This document shows, in pieces, positions 9,941 through 17,729 of a stretch of 28,830 nt of DNA. This DNA comes from Priapulus caudatus. Its lineage: Eukaryota; Priapulida; Priapulimorpha; Priapulimorphida; Priapulidae. The notes below the pieces were generated by a model. It was not told the origin of the DNA and did no database searches. It saw only the letters and a list, made by a program, of their open reading frames with translations. The number at the start of each line of letters is the position of its first letter. Position 1 is the stretch's first letter. A program made the translations under genes and the position numbers. The stretch covers positions 255,100 to 283,929 of the forward strand of contig NW_014577138.1 in NCBI RefSeq assembly GCF_000485595.1, in the 5' to 3' direction.

Positions 9941-10587
9941 CGTTTTTGTCTTACAAAATAAATGCCTATTTTGATAAAACTTAAAAATTTATTCTACTCG
10001 CTATAATCTGTGGTCGGTGGTAGAAGTAGAACGGGGTTCTTGGCAACACCAAGGAGCTATATTATTATAACATATGTATAATAATATAGCTTCTTGGTCA
10101 ACACTGTCACTACACTGTAGTCTACAGCTGTAAACAAACACAATCTTTTCCGCAGGGTAGTAAAAATCGGATCCTCCAATAGCGTATCCATCCGAGCTGA
10201 AGCATCCGGGCACTTTTAGAATTAATTGATTTGAAGTTTGGTTTGTAGTTGGCTGGTTCGGAAAGTGTAGGCCCTAGCGAATAGATTGCAAGTCCTATGA
10301 ATTGATTTGAAGTTTCCTGAATAGTTTTGCACCAGCCATGCTGCAGACGGTGGCTCCATCTTTGGTGGGTATTACCAGTATTAAACATTACTATATAATA
10401 TCCCTCTGTTCACAATGAAAATACGAAAGAACTTGTACATTAGCATTAATGCTAAATATTGCACAGTTTAGCATATTTTAAATACACAATAATATTTGTA
10501 CTCTGAGCAATGTTAAAAGAATAAACGTATACGAAATGACTAAGATATTAACTCGAGTATACACAATGCTAATTATAATAGTGTTTA
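9941..10587. other. Unannotated AT-rich stretch
   Basis: No gene is supported. It contains the hairpin at 10048-10098 and two copies of GATTTGAAGTTT (about 10229 and 10302). If minus-strand gypsy element B keeps a 3' LTR it should lie here, just below 10588, but I see no TG...CA unit or polypurine tract. Confidence 0.4.
10048..10098. repeat. Near-perfect hairpin, 22-bp stem
   Basis: ACCAAGGAGCTATATTATTATA at 10048-10069 (22 bases) is the reverse complement of 10077-10098 with one mismatch, around the 7-base loop ACATATG. It may be a small palindromic transposon remnant or an RNA hairpin; nothing in the sequence decides which. Confidence 0.7.
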
Positions 10588-10837
10588 TCAATGTTTGGCT
10601 TCTTCAATGAACCTTGCTGGTCTGTTCCTGGGTCGACCAGATGTTTGTTGCACCGGGCCATTATGTGTAGCCTGGTCGCTATGCTGCACCTGCTCGCTAA
10701 AGCGCACCGACTTTGTCTTGCTCTGCGATACCTTAGGAGTTGCCTGGGGTCCAGGGTAAGTGTTAGTTGGGGCTTGGTCGAATGAGAGCTTAGTGCTTGC
10801 GGTTGGGCTCAGCTCTTTGAGGAATTTCCGGTTCCTC
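10588..10837 (-). pseudogene. Gypsy element B, 3' end of pol (displaced by element A)
   Basis: The minus-strand frame from 10837 down to the stop at 10588 begins with Asn-Arg-Lys-Phe-Leu, the continuation of the Arg-Arg-Asn-Arg motif that closes many gypsy integrases. It then has a Thr/Ser/Pro/Gln-rich tail ending in Arg-Pro-Arg-Asn-Arg-Pro-Ala-Arg-Phe, a usual gypsy pol terminus. The matching upstream part lies 6.9 kb away at 17730 and upward on the same strand. The two halves meet in frame across element A if one copy of the CCTC target duplication is removed. Confidence 0.8.
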
Positions 10838-10958
10838 ATGTGATATTCAGTGTACAACTGTAGTCTTACGTTTCCCCGATAGGGGTCATTAAAGTAGTTC
10901 TTGTTCGCAGCAAGTGTGATGCGTTGTTTGTCTCCTTGAGGTAACATTAAACATTACA
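10838..10958 (+). repeat. 5' LTR of gypsy element A
   Basis: Begins (A)TGTGATATTCAGTG and ends ACATTACA; it matches 17601-17729 across its length. It has no obvious TATA box and is very short for a gypsy LTR. The 3' copy has two extra segments of 2 and 6 bases. Confidence 0.92.
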
Positions 10959-10975
10959 TTGGCGACGAGCGGGGA
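10959..10975 (+). other. Primer-binding site of element A
   Basis: TTGGCGACGAGCGGGG starts directly after the LTR terminal CA. TGGCGAC strings at this place are usual for animal gypsy elements, where the 3' end of a cellular tRNA primes minus-strand DNA. The tRNA species is not assigned. Confidence 0.75.
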
Positions 10976-11062
10976 GCCTGCCTAAAAAGAGTGTCAGTTA
11001 TCCATCGATGATTCCTAGTCGTCATATCTGACGATGACACAGTCGTATCTGGCGTAGGCAGA

Positions 11063-12151
11063 GTGCAACGGCTAAACAAAGTTAGCGTGAACCCTCGACA
11101 ACACGCTGTCACTGTATTCAGTGACACGACAAGATGGCAGCGTCCATACTACAGTACTTGCAGTATCCCACGTTTGACTGCCGTAGTGAAGCAGTCGGGG
11201 AAACGGTGGACTAAATGGATCAATCGACTCAAAAACAATGTATTCGTAGCCTACGATATCTCTGAAGATACAAGGAGGAAGGCACTGATGTTAACCCTGG
11301 CAGGGGATGAGGTAAATGACATTTTTGACTCGCTTCCTGAAGACGATAAAAATCCTCGTCTCGGAACTAAAGACAAACTGTTTGATTGTGCTATATCTGC
11401 CCTGTCAGATTACTTCAGTCCAAAACAAAACAGGGAATTTCAGCATTACCTGTTCAGACATTGTCACCAAGCCAGTAATAAATCAATTGAACAATACTAT
11501 AGTAGACTGTCCCAGCTAGCTGACACCTGTGGTTTTGCCTCCAAAGATGAAGAAAAGAAATCACAACTGATTTCCGGTGCTGCTAATGACAGAGTCATGA
11601 AAAAGGGGCTAAGTGATCCAAAACTTACGCTGAGCCAGCTAGTGGAATTTGCTAGAACATTGCAGCTGACTGACAATCAACACAAGGAAATGACTTCCAA
11701 CAACAACAACGGTCCGGCCAGCACAACAGCTCCTGTTAACAGGGTACAGCGGAGGAAGCCACAGGCATACAAGTCAAGCTACCGCAAGGCGCAATCAAAT
11801 TCAGGACAACCTGCATCTGATAACATTTGTTTGAACTGCGGTAATACATGGACCCATCAAGGGGGTCAACAGAACTGTCCTGCATGGAACAAAATTTGTG
11901 CTAAGTGTAAAAAGCACAACCACTTCGCGAGAATGTGCAAGTCATCCAGCCAACCACAACCAGAGTGCATTCAGAATAAAAGGGCATTTTTCAAACACCG
12001 ATCCGCTCAGGTTAGTCATGTGACAACGTCCGGTGATCAGCACCCTGATGGCGATAGGGACTCAGACGTTGAATACGTATACTCAGTTAACCAATATGAC
12101 CGTCTATACCTCACACAGTCGTCAGTGTCAATGGCGTACCGATCAACATGA
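11063..12151 (+). CDS. Gag polyprotein of gypsy element A
   Basis: This 362-codon open frame has a retrotransposon capsid region at about residues 45-200 (Trp-Ile-Asn-Arg-Leu, Leu-Thr-Leu-Ala-Gly-Asp-Glu-Val, Phe-Arg-His-Cys). A double zinc knuckle follows at about residues 256-292, with Cys-Leu-Asn-Cys-Gly, His, Cys-Pro-Ala, then Cys-Ala-Lys-Cys, His-Phe and Cys. Gag forms the particle and its knuckles bind the element RNA. The frame stays open through the knuckles, so this is the best-preserved gene of the element. The first about 45 residues do not look like gag and a shift may lie near 11190, so the ATG at 11063 is doubtful. It overlaps the start of the protease frame. Confidence 0.8.
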   Translation: MQRLNKVSVNPRQHAVTVFSDTTRWQRPYYSTCSIPRLTAVVKQSGKRWTKWINRLKNNVFVAYDISEDTRRKALMLTLAGDEVNDIFDSLPEDDKNPRLGTKDKLFDCAISALSDYFSPKQNREFQHYLFRHCHQASNKSIEQYYSRLSQLADTCGFASKDEEKKSQLISGAANDRVMKKGLSDPKLTLSQLVEFARTLQLTDNQHKEMTSNNNNGPASTTAPVNRVQRRKPQAYKSSYRKAQSNSGQPASDNICLNCGNTWTHQGGQQNCPAWNKICAKCKKHNHFARMCKSSSQPQPECIQNKRAFFKHRSAQVSHVTTSGDQHPDGDRDSDVEYVYSVNQYDRLYLTQSSVSMAYRST

Positions 12152-12533
12152 TGATTGACACTGGATCATCAGTAGATGTAGTCGACGATCAACATGGCAG
12201 ATGCTACAGCCGTCCCCCAATCTCGAAGACGCAAACACAACTCTCATACCATATGGCTCAACTGGGAAGCTTCCACTTCTTGGTAAATTCTATGCTACGG
12301 TCAGCCAGAATAATGTCAAAGTTCATGGTGAGATGTTCGTCGTGAAAGGGAAATTTGGCTGTCTCCTTAGTTACAACACAGCCAGCTCCCTGAATATTAT
12401 ATGTATCAATTGCATCACCGATCAATATCGTGATGACATTATCAGTCAGTATCCAGGACTCAGTGAGGGCGTTGGCAAGCTAAAGAACTTCTCTGTAAAA
12501 TTTCCGAAGGCCCGACCTTGGCTACACCTTTAG
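12148..12533 (+). pseudogene. Element A protease and start of RT
   Basis: The aspartic protease active site Ile-Asp-Thr-Gly-Ser-Ser is encoded at 12154-12171. A frameshift lies shortly after it (about 12185-12200). The second frame (12201-12510) continues with the flap region (Ile-Pro-Tyr-Gly-Ser) and the linker Phe-Gly-Cys-Leu-Leu. It then enters the first residues of RT (Gly-Val-Gly-Lys-Leu-Lys-Asn-Phe). The RT sequence stops near 12505 and is replaced by downstream RT sequence (see the next entry). Confidence 0.8.
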
Positions 12534-13108
12534 CAGAGAAGGGGTCTCACCTGACCCACAAAAGGTCTCAGACATTCAGAATGCTCCTACCCCAGAGAAC
12601 GCGACAGAAGTCCGATCTCTTGGGCCTCGCTAATTACTGCGCAAGGTTTATACCAAGCTTTGCGTCAATTACTGTGCCATTCCAGGAACTTGCCAAAAAA
12701 GACACTAAATGGTCATGGACCCAGAAGCACCAAGATGCCCTAGAGGATCTCAAATCAGCTCTCACGTCAGACGCTGTGATGGTCTATTTTGATCCTACAA
12801 AACAATCTGAGGTGCTAGTAGATGGCAGCCCAGTAGGTGTTGATGCAGTTCTGACTCAAAAGTTGGGTGATGAGATGTCTGTTATAAGCTATGCCAGTCG
12901 TGCGTTGACTGCAATTGAACAACGATATTCCCAGACAGAAAGGGAGGCACTTGCAGTCGTGTTTGGCTGCGAAAAATTACACCTGTACCCTTATGGAAGT
13001 CACTTCATCATCCTTACAGATCACCGACCTCTCTTAGCGATTTTCAACAACCCTAGGTCTACACCACCAGCTCGGATAGAACGCTGGGTGTTGCGGCTTC
13101 AACAGTAT
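12510..13108 (+). pseudogene. Element A RT remnant and RNase H, RT core deleted
   Basis: From about 12519 the sequence resumes at the late RT motif Gly-Tyr-Thr-Phe with Gly-Val-Ser-Pro-Asp-Pro. It then runs Leu-Gly-Leu-Ala-Asn-Tyr-Cys-Ala-Arg-Phe (after a frameshift near 12600) into RNase H, with Val-Asp-Gly-Ser-Pro-Val-Gly, Tyr-Ala-Ser-Arg-Ala-Leu, Glu-Arg-Glu-Ala-Leu-Ala-Val and Thr-Asp-His-Arg-Pro-Leu. The fingers and palm, including the Tyr-x-Asp-Asp box, are absent, a loss of roughly 200 codons. RNase H is interrupted at 13108 by a TIR element and its last strands resume at 15064. Confidence 0.88.
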
Positions 13109-13692
13109 CAGGGCCCTCGCTACCCACTCGCCAATTCGCCAATGGCGAACAAATTAGTAATCTGGCGATTGAAAGTCTTATTTGGCGAAAAAAGTGACGA
13201 ACGTAATTTTCCCGTAATAAACATGACCCAGCAAACATCGATCATATTTGATCGTCGAAACAGCAACGTTTCTTTTTGCGTGCCGGCACATTCCCGGCGG
13301 CGGCGGCGGCGGTTTCATTCCCGATTGCAGCTGTTTCCTCGATTGCGGGAAAGTTTTGCTGTCGCTCTCTCATACGAGCGCGGTGCCCACCCCTAGATAT
13401 ACAGCAATAACCACACACGCGCGACTGTAACAATCAGTGCATTCGCCTCCCCCACCCCCACTCCCGTACTTCAATCAATGCCGTCCAGTAAGCAAGCACG
13501 AGCCCACATGCAGTAAAAAAAATACACGGGGGCTTGGGGCGAATTAGCCCCCGAAATGCCAAAAAGAGCCCCCGTAAATTTGCATAGAGTTCAATGCAAA
13601 CCAAATTTTAGAGTGCTATTTTCCTGCACGCGAGCTTGAAAAGTAGCCCCCGAAAAATAAATTAAATTTTTTCCCCTGAGCACATGCATATA

Positions 13693-14530
13693 TACTCTAC
13701 TACTTTTGTAACTTCGGGATGCTATTGAACCAGAAAAATTAGCTGCTCATCAAAGCTGACTATATTCCCCAGTTAGTACTTATCAGCTTTACTACTTTTT
13801 ACAGTACCTCACACACAGTACACACACCTACACGCATGCACACGCACGCACGCGCACGCACACACACACGTGCACGCACAGACGCAAAACCATTTGACTT
13901 TTGCCAGCGCCGTTGCCGTGCCGTGCCGTGTGTGGAGACAGGCCTTTTTTAAACCCCAGGGTTTCTTCTGAGGGGAAATTAGACAACGGTGGTAATGCAC
14001 AGTTTGGGGAAAAACGCACATGATGGATTCAAAGGCGTGCAGTGTGTGCGTTATGTGGATTCTGCAGGCAGACGCGGAGGGAGAGAGGTAGAAGGGGTTC
14101 TGGGGGTCTCCCCAGCAAAATTTAAAACATTTGAATGTCTTAGACTGCATTTGATGCGCCCCAAAAATAAAATTTCACCCTTTAGTTTAAATCTTACTCT
14201 GTTAGCAGACCTACTAAGTCTCACGCTGCGCATTTCGTGGGAGACTCACGCATCTGCACCCATTCTCCCGCGCTCCCGCATGCTCTACGCATTCTCACGC
14301 ATTCACGCCAAAGAAAAAAAAACGAAAAAAGCAGCCCGCGACACCCCTGTTCCCCCCGACACCCCTGTTACTCACGTCCGTGGCTGTGCACATCGTGTTA
14401 TTTACAGTAATACTAATAGTTTACAGAAGAGTTTTCGCAGCACATGCATATAGGGCAGGAGGGCCTACTCTACTACTTTTGTAACTTCGGGATGCTATTG
14501 AACCAGAAAAATTAGCTTCTCATTAAAGCT
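13693..14530 (+). repeat. 65-bp direct repeat pair inside the hAT-like element
   Basis: Copies at 13693-13757 and 14466-14530 start TACTCTACTACTTTTGTAAC and differ at two positions. GCACATGCATATA precedes both (13680 and 14440), but the second copy has 13 extra G/C-rich bases between that leader and the repeat. This suggests a recent internal duplication. Confidence 0.85.
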
Positions 14531-14632
14531 TTTATACTGTGTGTATAGTACTGTCTATAATGTACTGCGCGCGCACGTGCGTGCGTACGTGCGCGTGCGT
14601 GCGTATTGTGCGTCAGGTACTGTAAAAAGTAG
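13792..14632. repeat. Inverted 18-bp pair bounding CA/TG-rich tracts
   Basis: CTACTTTTTACAGTACCT at 13792-13809 is the exact reverse complement of 14615-14632. Just inside, the left arm is CACG/CACA-rich (13810-13880) and the right arm GTGC-rich (14565-14612), extending the inverted symmetry. It may be a second, smaller inverted-repeat element, but no target duplication is seen. Confidence 0.7.
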
Positions 14633-15063
14633 CTGTTTGTGACCCTACCATCCACAACAGTAGAGGGGTTTTAGCAGACATAATTTGGTTAAACAGCTGA
14701 GAAATAACCTGAAAACAGAAAGTGTTTGTGACATTCTAACCATCAAAATTAAGGCCCAGAATAAGATATGTTTGACTTTGAAAAGTGCTATGTCCAGCGG
14801 TGTGCCAAAAAAGATAGGAGAATTTTCCTGCCAGCAGTGAATAAAAAAATTCAGACAAATTGAATGTCTTTGTCAGTTGATCAGTCAGAGTCATGGTGGT
14901 GAATCATAGTGTTAGTGTCTCAGTCATAGACAGGTGGTGAATAATAGTTTGTTTGCATTAAATAAGTGTAGTTTTGTACTTCATGCATATAAAANNNNNN
15001 NNNNGAAAATTGATTCTGGCTAATTGTTTGGCTACAGAAAAAAAAATCCTAGCTAGGGCCCTG

Positions 15064-16272
15064 AGTATGATATGATGCTACAATACCGTCCAAGCAAGGA
15101 TAACCCAGCAGACTTTACAAGCCGACATCCTGAGAACAGTGCATCATGCAGCCGTGCAGAGAGAATTGGTGAAGAGTACATTAACTTCCTGGCACAGGCA
15201 AGCACTCCTATTGCATTGACCCTTGATGGGATCAGAGCAGAAACTGCTTGTGATAACGAAATGCAAGATGTCATAAAGGCCATCAGATCAAATCGGTGGT
15301 CACAAGAGATTCACAATACCAAAAGGTCAGAGGGGAGCTATCGGTTACAGCGGACCAAAGCCTAGTCCTCAGAGGACGACGCATAGTTCTCCCACAGTTA
15401 TTGCGACAGAGAGCAATAGAGCTTTCTCACGAATGCCACCAGGGACTAGTTAAATCTAAGCAATTGCTCAGAGCGAAGGTGTGGTTCCCAAATGTGGACA
15501 AGCTAATGGCGGACCAAATAGAAAGATGCATAGCATGCCAGAGTAATATCACAACACCCCAGACTATGGTCCCTCTACAAATGACAGACTTACCGGATTA
15601 TCCATGGCATTCTGTCAGCGTTGACTTCTATGGTGAGCTACCATCAGGAGAACATCTTATGGTTCTGATAGATGATTTCTTCAGGTATCCAGTGGTTGAG
15701 ATCATACACTCACTCACTGCTACGACTGTCATTCCTGTCCTTGACAGAGTGTTTTCTCAGTTCGGAACCCCAGTAAGGTTGAGGTCCGATAACGGCCCTC
15801 CCTTCAACAGTTAAGACTTTGCAGACTTCACTAAATATCTCGGTATAAAACACCATCGTGTAACTCCTTTGTGGCCACAGGCCAACGGGGAGGTTGAGAG
15901 GTTTATGCGGAACTTAGGAAAGGTGACCAGAACCGCCGCGGGTGAACATACATCATGGAAACAAGAACTATTCAAATACCTAAGAAATTATCGTGCTACA
16001 CCACACTCCACAACAGGAGTCCCACCAGCAACAGTTATGTTCGGACGTGACATTCACATCAAGCTCCCATCAGTCGATGATGGAAAGGGCACCCCGGACA
16101 AAATCAACAGTGAAATCAGATCGAGAGATAGGGCTGCCAAATCAAGGATGAAATCTTACTCAGACTCTAAACGGAGAGCGAAGGACTCCAATCTACACGT
16201 GGGAGACACTGTACTTGTGAGACAGAAGAAAATCAACAAGCTGACACCTCCTTACAGTCCCAAACCTATTAC
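15064..16272 (+). pseudogene. Element A RNase H end and integrase (one internal stop)
   Basis: The start Tyr-Arg-Pro-Ser-Lys-Asp-Asn-Pro-Ala-Asp closes RNase H. After a frame change near 15330 the integrase follows: an HHCC zinc-binding region (His-Glu-Cys-His-Gln-Gly to Cys-Ile-Ala-Cys-Gln, about 15428-15545), the first Asp in Val-Asp-Phe-Tyr-Gly (about 15623), the second in Ser-Asp-Asn-Gly-Pro (about 15787), and the Glu in Asn-Gly-Glu-Val-Glu-Arg (about 15887). All three DDE residues are kept. An in-frame TAA at 15812-15814 splits the core, and the same frame reopens immediately. The frame continues to Tyr-Ser-Pro-Lys-Pro at 16268, where a second insertion begins. Confidence 0.9.
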
Positions 16273-17084
16273 TGTGATTTTTTGTGTTTGGTATTTTCAA
16301 TGGTAAAATTGTGCCAGTCGTATGTTAGTTTTGTCGTTATCTTGCGTTGGCGTTGTGTGAATTTTCTAGGTAAGATACGTACGTATGCCATATTATGATT
16401 GTTTGTTGATGTAAATTGTTAATGCATTGTATGTAGCCGTTGAGTTTAGGTAGTCTGGATATAGTCTGATGTAGAGTCGTGTATTCGTTGCAGCCCGGGA
16501 AATTGGTACCCGTATCCGTTGATGTAATTTGATGTGAGGTCCGTGACGTATCTGAGGAAAGGCTTCAGCGTTTTGTAAGTAAATTGGATGTTTCGTGTAA
16601 ATTGTTTGTAGCAGTGATATCAGAATACCCAAGCTAATATATGTCGGAATGTTTGTGTATATCAGAATACCCCTGGTAATATATATCGGAATGTTGCCGT
16701 GGGACGCAGATGTGTGTTACGTGTAGTGGAAGGTTGCCGTAGACCGCAGAATACCCCTGCTGATATATATCAGAATATCTAAAGGTTGTATCGGATGAAT
16801 TAGGGGGAGAATGGAGATTTAATGTGTATGCAAAGTTGTCATTTGTTAGCAGAGTATCTGTGATACCTGTGTAGTCGCGTTGCTGTGTAACGTATAACTT
16901 GATTTCATTATTGTGTTTGAGTGTGAATTTAAAGCGTGTAATTTCTATGTGTTACAGTCTACCACACGTTACCATGTCTACGTGAGTAGAGCATGGCTAC
17001 ATGCGTAGCGAATAAAATGGCTGGTATGAACTGCAGCCTGAGTCTTCTTCTTCTTCTTCCTCGTCTCTGCGGGAGCACATCACA
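16273..17084 (+). mobile_element. LTR-like insert in the element A integrase C-terminus
   Basis: About 812 bp separates Tyr-Ser-Pro-Lys-Pro-Ile-Thr from Val-Thr-Ala-Glu-Cys-Asp-Gly-His, which are neighbours in gypsy integrases. The ends are TGTGAT and ATCACA, an inverted LTR-like terminus. AATAAA at 17011-17016 followed by a (TTC)n tract about 30 bases on is what an LTR R-U5 region would show. No target duplication was found, so it may be a solo LTR with a damaged flank or another element. It contains no gene. A repeated motif with CAGAATACCC and ATATATATC lies at 16617-16786. Confidence 0.5.
16617..16786 (+). repeat. Short interspersed tandem motif in the LTR-like insert
   Basis: ATATCAGAATACCC occurs at about 16617 and 16659, and CAGAATACCCCTG at about 16746. 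Each is followed by an AATATATATCGGAATG or GATATATATCAGAATA variant, with GTTGCCGT repeated between them. Such repeats are common in LTR U3 regions. Confidence 0.6.
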
Positions 17085-17339
17085 AAGGTGACAGCAGAGT
17101 GTGATGGACATCGTATAACGCGGAACACGTCCTTCTTCAAAAAAATTCTTGGGGAGAAGGTAAAGGGGTCAGGGACCAACAATAATAAACGACTCGTTCG
17201 TGATCTGGACTATGACGAAGTGGACATTGTAGATCCAGTTGCTCATAATGATCCAGCTCCGGTTGAGAATCAGCCTGCTCCAGTTAGACCTCAGCGCAGA
17301 GCCAGGCGGCCCGCATATCTGCAGGACTATACTGTTTGA
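17085..17339 (+). pseudogene. Element A pol C-terminal tail
   Basis: The last integrase strand, with Gly-His-Arg-Ile-Thr-Arg-Asn-Thr-Ser-Phe-Phe-Lys, is followed by an acidic Asp/Glu/Pro-rich spacer and the usual gypsy ending Arg-Pro-Gln-Arg-Arg-Ala-Arg-Arg-Pro-Ala-Tyr, then a TGA at 17337-17339. It is detached from the rest of pol by the 16273-17084 insert. Confidence 0.85.
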
Positions 17340-17587
17340 TCCGTTTACAAGTGGACATTAATCAGAGTGAAAATTTGTCAGGAAAAACTCACTTAATTAT
17401 ATTGTTTAATTTTACCTAATATGTTCAATCCAGTTGTATTTTGGACATCAATCGTGCTACTTTCAGTTTCGTCAACAATAAGCAATTATCCCGTTAATAG
17501 GTTTTTAAACATAAGTTAAAGGACTTTGTTTAACTTTCATTTAGTGTTTATTATTCCATTATATTAGACATTGGTTGTCAATCTAAT
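17340..17587 (+). other. Element A 3' untranslated region
   Basis: AT-rich sequence between the pol stop and the polypurine tract. No envelope-like frame is present, so element A is of the gag-pol type. Confidence 0.6.
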
Positions 17588-17600
17588 AAGAAGGGGAGAG
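17588..17600 (+). other. Polypurine tract of element A
   Basis: AAGAAGGGGAGAG lies directly before the 3' LTR, the expected position of the plus-strand DNA primer. It confirms the LTR border and the element's orientation. Confidence 0.85.
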
Positions 17601-17729
17601 ATGTGATATTCAGTGCACAACTGAGTAGTCTTACGTTTTCCCGATAGGGGTCATTAAAGTGGTTCTTGTTCGCAGCAACCATTAGTGTGATGCGTTGTTT
17701 GTCTCCTTGAGATAATATTAAACATTACA
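17601..17729 (+). repeat. 3' LTR of gypsy element A
   Basis: Matches the 5' LTR with about five substitutions plus 2- and 6-base insertions, and ends ACATTACA. It is followed by the CCTC target duplication and then by minus-strand element B sequence. Confidence 0.92.

Larger units (their letters stand above)
13109..15063. mobile_element. Non-autonomous hAT-like TIR element with 5-bp TSD
   Basis: The 1955-bp insert has ends CAGGGCCCTCGCTA and, read inward from the other side, CAGGGCCCTAGCTA (13 of 14 identical). It is flanked by AGTAT at 13104-13108 and 15064-15068. Removing it with one AGTAT rejoins the RNase H frame exactly where gypsy elements have Leu-Gln-Gln-Tyr-Asp and Tyr-Arg-Pro-x-Lys-Asp, so the borders are secure. 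CAGGG ends fit hAT-type elements, and a 5-bp duplication is known for a minor hAT group; the family assignment is inference. It has no transposase-like frame. Inside are CA/TG-rich tracts, C-rich and G-rich blocks, a duplicated 65-bp module, an 18-bp inverted pair and a 10-N gap (14995-15004). Confidence 0.85.
10838..17729 (+). mobile_element. Ty3/gypsy LTR retrotransposon A, nested in element B
   Basis: This is a complete but dead element in the order LTR, PBS, gag, protease, RT (core deleted), RNase H, integrase, PPT, LTR. The LTRs (121 and 129 bp) differ by about five substitutions and two short indels, roughly 4%, so the insertion is moderately old. The target duplication is CCTC at 10834-10837 and 17730-17733 (CCTCA versus CCTCC if counted as five bases). 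It lies antisense inside the integrase C-terminus of element B. Two further insertions interrupt it: 13109-15063 and 16273-17084. Without them the element would be about 4.1 kb, short mainly because the RT core is missing. Confidence 0.9.

Noticed and set aside
13989-14453. 154-codon open frame in the hAT-like element, a possible transposase piece
   Set aside because: It crosses the simple repeats and lacks any hAT transposase or zinc-finger motif.
10838-17729. Possible envelope gene making element A retrovirus-like
   Set aside because: Only about 250 AT-rich bases separate the pol stop from the polypurine tract, leaving no room for one.
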